Assembly: GCA_037127315.1 (NCBI GenBank)
Contig: JBBBDQ010000403.1
Span: 2,328,001-2,392,000 of the forward strand
Direction of reading: 5' to 3'
Source: Ascarosepion bandense
Taxonomy: Eukaryota > Mollusca > Cephalopoda > Sepiida > Sepiidae
Length of the DNA stretch: 64,000 nucleotides
Shown here: in pieces, positions 1 through 11,005 of the stretch
How the letters are laid out: every line of letters begins with the position of its first letter
Numbering within the stretch: the stretch's first letter is position 1
The notes under the pieces: generated by a model
Seen by the model: the letters and a program-made list of their open reading frames with translations, nothing else
Databases searched by the model: none
Told to the model about the DNA's origin: nothing
Translations under genes and position numbers: made by a program

Positions 1-552
1 GTTTCACTGTAAAAAATACCTAGTTGCTAGTCTAGTAGCTCGAGTAAATTCATGCAGAGGGGGCGCCAGGAAGCTAAGCTCGTCGGAGCAGAAGCCGTCA
101 AAATATTTGTAGAAAAGACAGAAGGAAGCCACATTGCGCCGGTGAGAAAGTGACTGTAGCTGAGCTACCTAGTCGGGAGCGATCACATTGCAGATTCTCC
201 GTTGGATTTTGTCAAGAACCCCGAGGTGAATAGCAGGAGCACCCGACCAGATGTGACAGCAGTATTCAATACACGGGCGGATGGTAGATTTATATACGTG
301 CAAGATGGATTCAGGCGGGAAAACTTCCTGGCCTTTCACAGTGAACTGATCTTCCTAGCAGCAGATTTAGTTAGGGATTCGATGTAGTCATTATACTTGA
401 GGTCTTCTGAGAGAGCTAGGCCGAGGAGGCGCAGTGTTTTGCTTTCAGGGAGACCAGCTTGATCCATGCTAATAATGGGTAGGAGCGATTGTCTATGGTG
501 GTTAACAGATGGCAGCTTCGTTTTGGAAGTATTAAAATTCACGAGCATGTTA
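1..552 (-). mobile_element. LINE-A fragment (CR1/jockey-like RT C-terminal part), left edge truncated
   Basis: The minus strand encodes NTSKTKLPSVNHHRQS, LRLLGLALSEDLKYNDYI and KSAARKISSL, typical of the thumb/C-terminal region of a CR1/L2/jockey-type reverse transcriptase. The next part toward position 1 matches other copies in the window (28957-29271, 53342-53620). Frameshifts and stops show it is dead. The clade is a judgement from the protein motif. Confidence 0.8.
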
Positions 553-631
553 TTAAATTCATATTTGTTATTAAGAAAATTTCTGTCATAACTTCACTAT
601 CAATACGACGAGTAAGCTTTTTACGACAAGC

Positions 632-1182
632 TAAAGGTAAATAAATAGTCATTATATAGGTAAATAAATAGTCATTATAGAAAGGTAAATAAATAGTCAT
701 TATAGAAAGGTAAATAAATAGTCATTATATAAAGGTAAATAAATAATCATTATAGAAAGGTAAATAAATAGTCATTATAGAAAGGTAAATAAATAGTCAT
801 TATAGAAAGGTAAATATATAGTCATTATATAAAGGTAAATAAATAGTCATTATAGAAAGGTAAATAAATAGTCATTATATAAAGGTAAATAAATAGTCAT
901 TATAGAAAGGTAAATAAATAGTCATTATATAAAGGTAAATAAATAGTCATTATATAAAGGTAAATAAATAGTCATTATATAAAGGTAAATAAATAGTCAT
1001 TATAGAAAGGTAAATAAATAGTCATTATATAAAGGTAAATAAATAGTCATTATATAAAGGTAAATAAATAGTCATTATATAAAGGTAAATAAATAGTCAT
1101 TATAGAAAGGTAAATAAATAGTCATTATATAAAGGTAAATAAATAGTCATTATAGAAAGGTAAATAAATAGTCATTATATAC
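632..1182. repeat. 25-bp minisatellite, about 22 units
   Basis: Unit AGGTAAATAAATAGTCATTATAGAA, written here only to show the period, alternating irregularly with a TATAAA-ending variant. The array ends six bases from the splice donor of the VWD exon at 1187, so the intron start is itself nearly a repeat unit. Confidence 0.95.
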
Positions 1183-1186
1183 TTAC

Positions 1187-1437
1187 CATTACTTTACGTT
1201 GGTTCATAAGCTTAATTCTGAAATTTTTAAATTTGATTTCAACAAAACGAGTGAAAGAAATACGTTGGTCATTTTTGCGATGTTCATTTTTCACTTCAAC
1301 TTGAAAGTCGGTCAAATTTAATCCTGACTTCGGTTTTGCCATCAGGTATTTACAGACTCCTGCGAAACTGATCCCCTGGCCATCGAATAATTGGTAGTGA
1401 GGGTCTCCATGCCCCTTGCATACGCAGGGTCGCATAT
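1187..1437 (-). CDS. Exon 9: first half of VWD domain 2
   Basis: A 251-bp exon (phase 1 to 0), with acceptor TTATTATGTAG before ATATGCGA and donor AAAGTAATG before GTAAGTATA. The product has RPCVCKGHGDPHYQLFDGQG, GVCKYLMA and VEVKNEHRKND, the start of a second VWD and a paralogue of the exon at 52811-53064. The matching second-half exon must lie left of the window. A 25-bp minisatellite starts about six bases into the intron. Confidence 0.93.
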
Positions 1438-1556
1438 CTACATAATAAAGAAATGATGAAATAAGTGACATTATTTATGGTTATTGCATTTACCCTCAAA
1501 AAAGAGAAAATAATTTTTCTGTTTGAAACAATAAACGTCTTGAAAAATCACCCTTA

Positions 1557-1874
1557 CACTTCAGTCAGTTAAGTGCCATATGTGATACACGCTTTAGGTG
1601 ATCATGTCTCTTTAGAGACATGACTGACTGGGTAGAAGATTGTCATGTAGTAGGTTGCCATTTCTTTCTGCGGTAGACTGGTTGCTAGCTAAGACTATAG
1701 AACCCAGTTTACCCTTTTATTTGACCTATAGCTGAAGTGAGAAAGATGGATTATATTACGTTATTATATTAATTATAATTAGTGGGAGATCAGTTTAGTA
1801 CTTCATAACAATAGAAAAACGATCCCCTACTTTATGCCCAGTAGAAGTTTTAATTATATTTCCAACTATTATAT
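1557..1874 (-). mobile_element. SINE-A variant with alternative 5' part
   Basis: Read on the minus strand, the 3' half equals SINE-A (GGCACTTAACTGACTGAAG end and the CATGTCTC hairpin). The tRNA-like head is replaced by a different block (CCAACTATTATAT to GATGGATTATATTA on the plus strand). The same variant recurs at 19637-19935, again directly beside a SINE-A. Confidence 0.8.
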
Positions 1875-2185
1875 TCAGTCAGTTAAGTGCCATACGTGAA
1901 ACACGCTTTGGGCGACAATGTCTCTTTAGAGACATGACTGACTGGGTAGAAGATTATCCCGCAGTAGGTTGCCATTGTTTTCTGCAGTAGACTGGTTGCC
2001 AGCCAAGACTATAGAACCCAATCTGTCCTATTATTTAACCCATAACTGGAGGGAAGAAACGGATTAATACCTTTCTCAAGGGTGTTTGTGCGTAAGTGAA
2101 TGCAAGGAATTCGGTTGGAATTCGAACTCGGCACCCCGATTTGTTGTTCCGAGTCGATATCAACTGCACCACAACGCACATCCCA
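1875..2185 (-). mobile_element. SINE-A, near full length
   Basis: A tRNA-derived short repeat. The minus strand has a head with A box-like TGGTGCAGTTGAT and B box-like GAGTTCGAATTCC, a body with TTTAACCCATAACTGG (plus-strand reading) and an end with the CATGTCTC/GAGACATG hairpin and AGTTAAGTGCC. This family is the commonest repeat in the window. Confidence 0.9.
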
Positions 2186-2334
2186 AAACAAGACTGACCC
2201 TGAAATATAGGCGATATAAAAAGTCCTGCTAGATAGAGACTTTCATGTGGATGTCACCGATGACACCAGACATGTCCAGAAATACCTAAACTGTTAGATG
2301 TATAGTATCACTTTCTCGGATCAGTGGTTAAAAA

Positions 2335-2625
2335 TACCTTCGAGTAAATGAAGCTTGTAGGTTTTAGCGAGGAACATCTTTCTTCGAACATCCTGAACTG
2401 GCATTACAGAATCACGAACAACGAACTTTACCAAATAACGGAAACCACATCATGTGAAAACTTTCAATCGTTGCAACAATTAAAATGTATATCACAATTA
2501 ACTCGAAGAGAAAATAATGACGTAATCAAGATGATCTTACACACTATTTTGAATAAAAAACTAGGAAAGAAACTGATACTGAAAGGAACGATATCGGACT
2601 TGAGAAAAATGTTTTTCTGAAAAAT
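2335..2625 (+). mobile_element. LINE reverse-transcriptase C-terminal remnant
   Basis: The frame 2348-2620 reads WHYRITNNELYQIT, LQQLKCISQLTRRENND and IKMILHT...KKLGKK. This resembles the end of RTE/CR1-type RT proteins, where a QLK-WxxHxxRREN stretch recurs. No other domain is visible. Confidence 0.5.
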
Positions 2626-2754
2626 ATGTTGTAAGAAGATTTGAGAAATTTCATTCGACAGTAACACTAGTTGATCAAATATTTCGTTAAAAGAAAGCTG
2701 TTAATATTACCATTAGGAAGCGACCGCCATCATGCATAGCGTCTTGTTGAAAAC

Positions 2755-2758
2755 TAGA

Positions 2759-2804
<46 letters not shown>

Positions 2805-2866
2805 ATATGTCTGTTCTTTCTTTCTTTTCTATTTCAGTCTCTTTATTTCTTTTCCCCCCTACTATT

Positions 2867-2926
<60 letters not shown>

Positions 2927-2935
2927 CGGCAGTTC
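2755..2935. repeat. (TATC)n microsatellite
   Basis: Two TATC runs separated by about 60 bases of CT-rich sequence. They yield repeat-only reading frames that are not genes. Confidence 0.97.
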
Positions 2936-3665
2936 TTTTATTCTACATCTGTTTCTTTCTGTCTATCTTCCTATGCACACAGAATACAGATATGTCTATG
3001 TATACATCTATTTGTATACGTTCTTATTTTTAAAGATACTCGTATATTTGTTATTGCTTGGACTGCCATTTTTTCGTTCTGGATAAACATTTCTTCTCGG
3101 ACAGAATATAAGTAAACGTAATTTTGTTTGCACCGCACCCAAAAGTCATTCGTTGCCTATTCACCAGGGTCCAATTAGCGACGTCAACTCGCCAAGATAA
3201 GGCATTGTTTTCGGTGTCCTGCTGTTAACATGGGTAAAAAAGCGCCAACAGGTCTTTTTTTAATATGCGTCTAGCACCCATTTCATTGTATGTGAATGTC
3301 ACTTATGCTATGATAAAAAAATAAAGGTGATCAGTGAAAAAAAAAATGTTACGTTCCTGTTAAATCAACAATAACCGAGCTTTAGATACAGGAATTTTCA
3401 AAATGACCATAAAAAAAATTATGTTGTCCTTTCATCTGCATGATGTCGATATTTAGTGCAGTGGCGACGCTTGAGTCATTGACAAGGAATCTGTTTTTCC
3501 GATCAAAAACGAAATTCTGATTCTGAATTTAAGCAAAAGTAATTTAGATGCAATAATATGAGTACACAATAAGAGAAACAGACTGTTGCAATTGGCAACC
3601 AACCGACAACGTCAAATTTTTAAGCTAAGAATCTAAGAAGTCTATGTCAGTTTGTTAATTAATTT
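2936..3665. other. Unassigned intron sequence
   Basis: No coding potential or recognised repeat. It contains AT-rich DNA and a few poly(A)/poly(T) runs near 3340 and 3410. Confidence 0.6.
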
Positions 3666-3750
3666 TCTTTCTTTCTATCTATCTAGCTATCTATATTTAT
3701 TCAGCCTTCTTTTCTTTCCTAGGTTCTCTCTCTTTCTTTCTTAGTCCATT

Positions 3751-3817
<67 letters not shown>

Positions 3818-3827
3818 CATCCTGTTC

Positions 3828-3875
<48 letters not shown>

Positions 3876-3896
3876 CTGTCTTCTTTTCTTTCCTAG

Positions 3897-3954
<58 letters not shown>

Positions 3955-3963
3955 ATCCTGTTC

Positions 3964-4022
<59 letters not shown>

Positions 4023-4032
4023 CATCCTGTTC

Positions 4033-4078
<46 letters not shown>

Positions 4079-4099
4079 CTCTATCTATCTATCCTGTTC

Positions 4100-4144
<45 letters not shown>

Positions 4145-4235
4145 GTTTATTCTGTCTTCTTTTCTTTCCTAGTCTCTCTCTCTCTCTATCTATCTATGTT
4201 TATTCTGTCTTCTTTTCTTTCCTAGTCTCTCTCTT

Positions 4236-4272
<37 letters not shown>

Positions 4273-4303
4273 GTCTATTTCTTTCTTTCTTTCTTTCTTT
4301 ATT

Positions 4304-4336
<33 letters not shown>

Positions 4337-4375
4337 TCTTTCTTTCTTTCTTCGTCTATTTCTATCTATGTCTAT

Positions 4376-4415
<40 letters not shown>

Positions 4416-4567
4416 TGTCTATCTATCTCTCTATCTATCTATGTCTATTATGTCTTTTTTTCTTTCCTAGTCTTTCTTTCTTTCTTTCTTTGTCTTTTTC
4501 TATCTATCTATCTATCTCTTTCTTTATTTTCTATTTCAGTCTCACTTTATTTCTTTTTCTCTGACTA

Positions 4568-4622
<55 letters not shown>

Positions 4623-4660
4623 TTATCTATCTGCATACATTTATATGTTTGTATATTTTC
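3666..4660. repeat. Compound (TATC)n/(CTTT)n microsatellite domain
   Basis: Long TATC runs alternate with CTTT runs. An ATCCTGTTCATT spacer recurs at about 3823, 3954, 4023 and 4092, and a TCTTCTTTTCTTTCCTAGTC spacer near 3873, 4150, 4208 and 4455. The spacers show that whole blocks, not only tetramers, were duplicated. Confidence 0.95.
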
Positions 4661-4935
4661 TTATATTTCAAGATATTAGTATATTTGCTTCTTGACTGTT
4701 ATTTCCTTTTCGTTCTGGACAAACGGGAAGAGATTAAAAACAAAACAGAATTTAAAATAAAATACCATCTTCCTCTGTTGGGGAGATAAGCTTGAAGTTT
4801 TTGTTTTTTTCACAGGCCGCCTCACAAATAAAATGTTCTTTTCCGTTGTCAACCCGTACACCCCAACCCGCAGCCAATTTTGGTTTTCTTTTCTCATCCC
4901 TTTTTTGTCATTATTCTCAATATTTAGAATCAAAT

Positions 4936-4937
4936 TT

Positions 4938-4989
<52 letters not shown>

Positions 4990-5090
4990 TGTCTATTCTT
5001 TCTTTCTTTCTTTCTTTCTTTGTCTATTCTTTCTTTTTTTCTTTCTTTCTATTTATGTCTATTCTTTCTTTCTTTCTTTCTTCGTCTTTT

Positions 5091-5134
<44 letters not shown>

Positions 5135-5160
5135 GTTCTATTCTGTCCGTCTTTCTTTCT
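4936..5160. repeat. (CTTT)n and (TATC)n microsatellite
   Basis: Simple repeat ending about 35 bases from the EGF exon at 5194. Both strands give low-complexity frames that do not code. Confidence 0.95.
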
Positions 5161-5193
5161 TAAGACCGATTTCAAGTAATTTTTATGCCTTAC

Positions 5194-5301
5194 GTATAGA
5201 ACAGGTTTTCCCTCTGTATTCCGGGGCACATATGCAATGAAATGTAGTGCCGTTGTTTAAACAGGTCCCTCCATTCTGACAAGGGTTCGAGAAACAAGCA
5301 T
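5194..5301 (-). CDS. Exon 8: EGF-like domain
   Basis: A 108-bp, 36-codon exon in phase 1-1. The acceptor is CCATTGCAG before ATGCTTG. The translation DACFSNPCQNGGTC, then FHCICAPEYRGKTC, is a textbook EGF domain with all six cysteines. The donor AC followed by GTAAGG is slightly weak. If it were not used, the frame reads four more codons and stops at 5183, so a truncated isoform is possible. Use of the donor is favoured because the next exon, 3.8 kb downstream, fits in phase and is another VWD start. Confidence 0.9.
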
Positions 5302-5459
5302 CTGCAATGGAATAAGTAATGTCTATTAGTTTCGTAATTAAAAAACATTTGCCCACGAATATTCCCAGGTTAAAAAACGCAGTCAATTTTGGTTTGTGAA
5401 ATTAAAAAAAAGAAACAAACAACAACAAATACAAAATTAAATAAGATATAAAATGTAAC

Positions 5460-5808
5460 CTCAGTACTGTAGTAAATCCTTCAGCTTCTTCTCTCGCACT
5501 TCCCGTCTGTGGAACTCGCTTCCATATTCCTGCTTTCCTGACGGCTACTACCTTCAGGTATTAAAATGCAATGTCAATACTCATCTATTAACCACTTGAC
5601 TCTAGTTCTTTCACCACTCCGTATATACTTTCCTTTCTCTCCATCTTTTCAACTGTCATCACACCTGTATTCCCATCCTTCTCTTGCTCCTTTCTAACTG
5701 GTTCGTCTTCCTCTTTACTCTCTTCTACTTAGTTTTCTTTACTCTTGTGTAGCCCCCTGCACATCAGTTGCATTACCGCCTTGTTCGGGGTGATACGAAT
5801 AAAAAAAA
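5460..5808 (+). mobile_element. LINE-A 3' end
   Basis: The plus strand carries the last RT codons (CTGTGGAACTCGCTTCC), a CT-rich 3' UTR, then the family tail GTAGCCCCCTGCACATCAGT ... TTCGGGGTGATACGAAT and poly(A). This is a 5'-truncated insertion. Confidence 0.85.
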
Positions 5809-6019
5809 AATTCAGAGAAAAAGATGGTATCTTCAGCAGCAAGTAATACCATATAAATTCTTAGATCAAAATCCTTATAAGCGTCCGCTTAAAACCGTCT
5901 TGATATTCCAGTCGCCACGTTTTTCTTTTTTTACTAAATGATTACTTAATACAAGAGTCAAGAGCTGCACAAGGCAGAAAACAATTAAATGATGTTGTAT
6001 GGACGTAAGTGTAGAATAT

Positions 6020-6232
6020 AAAGATGCGAAGGGTGCACTCCGACATATTGCAATGGTCAGCAAGCGTGTCTTGCGAGATCATTTACGACTGAGTAATGAC
6101 TACGATCCTCATTAGGTGCTTCATACTTCAGGCCTTGTACCTCATCTAAGCTACACTTAGAAAGTTCCTATAAGGATATGAAGGGTCAAATCCGACTTAT
6201 TGTTAAGGTCAGGAATTTCGTATTTAATTGGA
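6020..6232 (+). repeat. Fragment of element X
   Basis: CTATAAGGATATGAAGGGTC and ACTCCGACATATTGCAATGGTCAGC match the right part of the element at 7370-7480, with many substitutions. Confidence 0.55.
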
Positions 6233-6234
6233 GT

Positions 6235-6422
6235 AGATAGACTAAACTATCGCCCGGTTCACACTCCACCCACATCTATTGAACAGATGAAGAGGCTCAT
6301 CCCTTGTTTCCTGTTTAGGATGTGGTTTCCGGTTTTTCTCTTTTCCAATCTTTTCACTCTGACGTAGCCCCCTGCGCATCAGTGGCGTTTTCACGTTGCT
6401 TGGGGTGATATGATTAAAAAAA
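6235..6422 (+). mobile_element. LINE-A-type 3' tail, subfamily 2
   Basis: It shares the terminal GTAGCCCCCTGCGCATCAGTGGCG ... GGGGTGATATGATT-poly(A) with LINE-A. Its upstream sequence (TTGAACAGATGAAGAGGCTC) matches instead 22140-22340 and, reversed, 27625-27797. Confidence 0.8.
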
Positions 6423-6434
6423 AAACAACAAAAA

Positions 6435-7495
6435 ATGAGTTTGAGTTTTGAATTTTGTTTAACGGCATGCGTTATTTAATGCCGACAAAAATGGGGTTTT
6501 AAGGTTTTTTTTAATGTTCAGTTATAGTGAAAAGGTTGATTTAGTCAGATTTTGATGAAAACTTTTTTTTTTAATTTATTACTTATTTTAGAAACTGAAG
6601 TTGTCTTCTAGTTTTGTATTCAAAAATGTATTGCTGGTAATAATTTTTTCTTTCAAAAATGTATTATGGCAATAATTTTTCTTTGAAAAATGTGTTATGG
6701 TAATATTTTTTTTTCAAAGATTTATATTTTTCTATAAAAAAATAATTTTTTTCAAAAATGTATATTTTCTATAAAAGTCTATTTTTATGTATATATTTCT
6801 ATAAAAGTCTATTTTTATGTATATATTTCTATAAAAGTCTATTTTTATGTATATATTTCTATAAAAGTTTATTTTTATGTATATTTTACTATAAAAGTCT
6901 ATTTTTATGTATATATTTCTATAAAAGTCTATTTTTATGTATATTTTACTATAAAAGTCTATTTTTATGTATATTTTACTATAAAAGTCTATTTTTATGA
7001 ATATATTTCTATAAAAGTCTATTTTTATGTATATATTTCTATAAAAGTCTATTTTTATGTATATATTTCTATAAAAGTCTATTTTTATGTATATATTTCT
7101 ATAAAAGTCTTTATTCTTTCATAGTGTTTAACCCTAGTTTGGGGTTTAACTATTTGCTCATAACAGGTGCTACCACTCCGGGTCAGGGTGTACATGGACA
7201 CAACAGCAATTAAGAGGTGGTTCCATAATTCTTACAGCCTCCTAATCAGAGGCCTTGCTGCCGGGTGCAGTTTACCGTCATACCCAGGGCCTCGTATTGC
7301 TAGATCTATTATGACTCAATAGTATCTGATCCTTATTGGCTGCTCCGTACAGTCTGATCCTAAAATGTTTGCTCCATAATTTCAGCCTTGTTACGTCTAG
7401 AAAATCTCTATAAGGATATGTAGTGGCCACTCCGACGTATTGTAATGGTTAGCGAACTTGTCTTGCTAGATCAATTATGAGTGAGTAGTCCCTTC
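6435..7495 (+). repeat. Element X, copy 1, with expanded internal minisatellite
   Basis: Left part (TTTAACGGCATGCG ... CAGTTATAGTGAAAAGGTTGATTT) and right part (GGTGCTACCACTCCGGGTCA ... TCAGAGGCCTTGC) both match the copy at 37110-37720. Between them lies a 30-bp tandem array. No protein coding was recognised. Confidence 0.8.
6752..7112. repeat. 30-bp minisatellite, 12 units
   Basis: The unit contains ATAAAAGTCTATTTTTATGT. Because 30 is a multiple of three, the array reads as a decapeptide repeat (YFYKSLFLCI), which is an artefact of period and not a gene. Confidence 0.95.
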
Positions 7496-7502
7496 AAGAA
7501 TG

Positions 7503-7634
7503 GGTGCGATTGGTAAATTGTCGCAATTAATTTATTATTTCAAATATTCTTTAGATTGAGTCTGAGCTCCAGGACCATGGATTAGTTTTAAAGCTATCAT
7601 TACACCCGAGCAACGCCGGGCTATACTGCTAGTA
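7503..7634 (+). mobile_element. Helitron-like 3' end
   Basis: It ends with the imperfect hairpin CCCGAGCAACGCCGGG followed by CTATACTGCTAGT, the CTAG-T terminus expected of Helitrons, inserted next to (TA)n. The piece is repeated at 7728-7859. Confidence 0.7.
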
Positions 7635-7668
7635 TATATATATATATATATAATATATATATATATAC

Positions 7669-7725
<57 letters not shown>

Positions 7726-7727
7726 TA
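7635..7727. repeat. (TA)n tract
   Basis: AT dinucleotide tract between two direct copies of the same Helitron-like end. Confidence 0.95.
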
Positions 7728-7859
7728 GGTGCGATTGGTAAATTGTCGCAATTAATTTATTATTTCAAATATTCTTTAGACTGAGTCTGAGCTCCAGGAT
7801 CATTGATTAGTTTTAAAGCTTTCATTACACCCGAGCAACGCCGGGCTATACCGCTAGTG
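7728..7859 (+). mobile_element. Second direct copy of Helitron-like 3' end
   Basis: Nearly identical to 7503-7634 (GGTGCGATTGGTAAATTGTC to CTAGT) with a few substitutions. The tandem order suggests a local duplication or a repeated termination event. Confidence 0.7.
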
Positions 7860-8210
7860 TTTCTATAAACAGAATATGTATTCTTTGTAAAAATCAGTTA
7901 GTAGATCAGGTCTCATTAGCGTATTTTTGTAAAGAGGTTTTTTGGCGAGATTCAAATGTACTGCTGGTAATAATTAAAAAAAAATGTAATACTTGTATTT
8001 TTCCTATAAAAATCTTCTTTTATGCTATCATAGTGTATTATCCTCCGTTTAGGTGCTAACTATTTTACCCATAGCTGAAGCCTAACAGGTGCTATCACCC
8101 ATCATCGTATTGTAATGGTTAATAAGCTAAATCAATTACAAATGAGTAGTAGGTCCTATCCTCATTGTGTGCTCCATGCTTTCGACCTTGTGCCACGTCA
8201 ACGATAAATT
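7860..8210 (+). repeat. Decayed element X fragment
   Basis: ACCCATAGCTGAAGCCTAACAGGTGCTA and a truncated TTGTAATGGTTAATAAGC match element X parts near 7150-7460 and 37570. Confidence 0.5.
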
Positions 8211-8324
8211 TTGAAATTTTTTATGTAGAAGATAGTGAGAATACTTTAGTGAAGAGAATGGACAATGAAAGAACAGGTACAGGAAGATTGTAGGCGCCAG
8301 AGAAACAAGAAACTGAAGAGAATT

Positions 8325-8870
8325 ACACAGACTAGAAGTTTATTAGCATAGAACTTAACGGTAGCTATTTCAACAGTAAAACAGCGAGACCTAATTGCCA
8401 ATCTAGACTTACGTTTAAATTAATACGGTTGAGGTACCAAGGAGAAGAGTTCATTAGAACAACTGCCATTAGAATATTTATAACAAATAACCAAGGGGAG
8501 CCCTTTTATGGCTGTAGGAGAGTGACTGAACCGAGATGCCAGATCATGGCCGATAACATTATAGACCTTTCGTAGATATCGCAGAGAATCTTGAGATCTA
8601 TAACCGCAGCACAAGACCCGATATGTTACTAATAATCAATGCAAGAACGAATGGTAAAATATGCAAGATGGATTGTGGCGAGAAAAGTTGCAAACCTATC
8701 GATCGATTCAATATAATATTTCCCCTTCAAGTATCAGGAGACCAAGAAGCTGCAACGAATTAGTTTCCTGGAGGTTAGCATCATGCTGATGGAGGGCAAA
8801 AATCATTTTCTATGTTTATTATAAGATAGCAGTTTCGTTTTGAAAGGGTTAAAATAAACACGCCATTTCT
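8325..8870 (-). mobile_element. Old LINE-A fragment
   Basis: The minus frame 8420-8614 reads FSHSPTAIKGLPLVICYKYS and SNELFSLVPQPY, aligning with the LINE-A RT end at 28957-29271. The order and flanking DNA also match, but divergence is high. Confidence 0.7.
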
Positions 8871-8879
8871 TGCCCTATT

Positions 8880-9150
8880 TATCCTCATCTTTGTTGCCAT
8901 TTGTACGACGTTTCGGCCGTTGTACACTCCGACCTTCTTCGGGTGCTAGTAAATTGCAGGGTTAATGGGAGATAACTCATGACTTCCAATCGAGGCATTA
9001 CTACGCAAGGAATGAGGATGATATACTAAAGTGATTGAAATAAAGGGTTCGGTTAGAAATTCCTAGTACCTCAAGAAGGCTGGAGCGTACAACGGCCGAA
9101 ACCTTGTACAAATGGCAACAAGGATAGTCCGAATAATGTAAATGCTGTAA
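8880..9150. mobile_element. MITE-like element with about 60-bp terminal inverted repeats
   Basis: The left arm (ATCTTTGTTGCCATTTGTAC ... GTTTCGGCCGTTGTAC) is the inverse of the right arm (GTACAACGGCCGAAACC ... TTGTACAAATGGCAAC). About 120 bp lie between the arms. A related element lies at 21750-22525. Confidence 0.75.
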
Positions 9151-9179
9151 ATACTACCTAATCTCAGAAATATAGACAA

Positions 9180-9553
9180 ACTAGCAGTATAGCCCGGGTG
9201 TAATGAAAGCTTTAAAACTAATCTATGGTCCTGGAGCTCAGACTCTTTGGACGTTGGCACGAAATACTAAAAAGTAATAATTGTTTCCAGTTAAAGCGAA
9301 ACCGTAGACTGAAAGAAAAATGAATGGATGTAAGTCAAATTTTGATTTCCTGGTATCGATATCAAATCAAGGTTTTTCGTCGTAAAATGAATTTTGAAGG
9401 CTAAATAAGTCCTCTGAGTAAATGGTATCATGGCTGAGACTAAGAACTACAATTACACCCACTTAGAGCCAAACCCGAAGCAAACACTAAAATTAAGGGG
9501 CTGAAAAAAATACAGACATACAGGAAGATAAACAGACACCCACACAAACATCT

Positions 9554-9585
<32 letters not shown>

Positions 9586-9905
9586 TATCGATTTTCTGCA
9601 CTATTATAAGAAATGCAACCTTGAAACTTCTGAATATTGTTTCTTATGTCTATGAGTGTATCAAATTTGATTAAAATCGGACCACTCCTTCTATAACCCG
9701 ATTTTTTTCAATTCTCGATTTTCGATATTTATCAGGGGTACCTCGACACAAAACCTAGCTAAGAACACTTGCAGACGCTTATAATACAACTGTGTAAATT
9801 TTCAAGAAAATCGGTTCAGCCGTTTCGGAGTCTATAGGTAACGGACACACGCACACACAGACACACACACACACAGAGAAAAAGTTCCATTTATATATAA
9901 GTTTA
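9180..9905 (-). mobile_element. Helitron-like element, near full length
   Basis: Minus-strand copy of the unit at 32998-33751. It begins at ACTAGCAGTATAGCCCGGGTG (inverted 3' terminus), contains an internal (TA)n near 9558 and a (CA)n near 9855, and ends in TATATATAAGTTTAGA, the inverted TCTAAACTTA start. No Rep/helicase coding was found, so it is non-autonomous. Confidence 0.7.
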
Positions 9906-10229
9906 GATACTGATTGGGTGTCATTTTCAAGAGCAGCTTCCTGTTCTACATTATCGGAATATCGATCTTACTATTATAGTAGGAGTAAGTAATTGTGACC
10001 TCATAAATACGTAGTTGGGAACTTACAACATCGAAAAGGACATTGATCAAGATAAAGAAAACGTCGAAGGTTCAAGGATAGAGCACTGGGGAAGTGTTTT
10101 GTTCGTGTGAATCTCATTTGTAAAATTTTATTCTTAATGTTGCTGTTGATTGAGTTAAATTATCCTCTTTTCAAACATTTATCTAACACAGTGAGTCAGT
10201 TCAGTGATACATGTAAGCTTGAATATACG
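9906..10229. other. Unassigned intron sequence
   Basis: AT-rich sequence without a recognised gene or repeat. Confidence 0.5.
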
Positions 10230-11005
10230 GTTAGAATTTATAGCGGGTTATCCATTCTTTTCCAGTTTATAGTGGGAGTCGGTTCTATTGAAGGGTAGTT
10301 GTATATTCTTGCAGGTTAACGGAATTTGGCCTCGTTGTAGATAGCCCAATATATGTCATAAAATGATTATAAATCAAGAAAATCCAATTGATTTGAAAAA
10401 TAACATTTTATATATACACATATCAATTAAGCTTTTTACAATTAAAGTAATACTTGAAGTATAAGTCCAACGGACGTTAAAATGTTCATGGCAATAAATG
10501 CTGAAAAGAGAATTAATACTTAGGTATGTGGGAGCGCTGTAAGTAAGGAATGTCTTTGATGTATTCGCTCCTTTGGTCAGTAAGTAGATTTGAGACAGGG
10601 ACGAAGGAAAAGGGAGATGAAGGCGAGGAGCATAGTAAGCCACTTGACTTGGTCAAGGGAGATACTAATTACTCTCGTCTGTCGCGAGTCAGTCTGTGGG
10701 TCCGTCTGTCTGGCAATGCTTTCTGTATCGGCTTTTTATTTTGACTTTTTGGATCGCAGCAGATAATTTGGGAATTCATATCCGTATTTGATTCTGGGCT
10801 TCCCATTGGCCGATAAATAAAATTCGCGTAGGCTCGCGAACTGGAAATTTAATATTTAATTAATTTTTATTTTTCAACCGGAACAACTGCGCGAATCCAG
10901 GTGCGCACCGATTAGTTTTGGTCATTTGCTTTTTGGTCGTGAGAGTGCGAACATCCGGTCCATCGCTATGCCCGGTCGGTATCACCACAAGTTATAGAAA
11001 GATGG
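10230..11005 (-). mobile_element. LTR-like repeat, copy in minus orientation
   Basis: The reverse complement matches 61215-61990 over most of its length, including GGTGATACCGACCG at the start, AATGGGAAGCCCAGAATCAAA, the ACCTAAGGAGCGAATACATC-like middle and ACCCTTC...CTCCCACTA at the end. TG..CA-like ends and a TATAAAAAG-type box in the other copy suggest a solo LTR. Confidence 0.6.

Noticed and set aside
2732..5163. Long open frames of repeated LSIYLS and SFFLS peptides
   Set aside because: They are translations of TATC and CTTT microsatellites.
6758..7000. 80-codon frame of the repeated peptide YFYKSLFLCI
   Set aside because: A 30-bp minisatellite has a period divisible by three, so open frames arise automatically.
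8915..9110. Hammerhead-like strings CGGCCGAAACGTCGTA in the MITE arms, also at 21995-22030
   Set aside because: The CTGATGA half is altered (CCGAAGAA or CTGATAA) and stem I is absent. The similarity is explained by the inverted repeats of the element.
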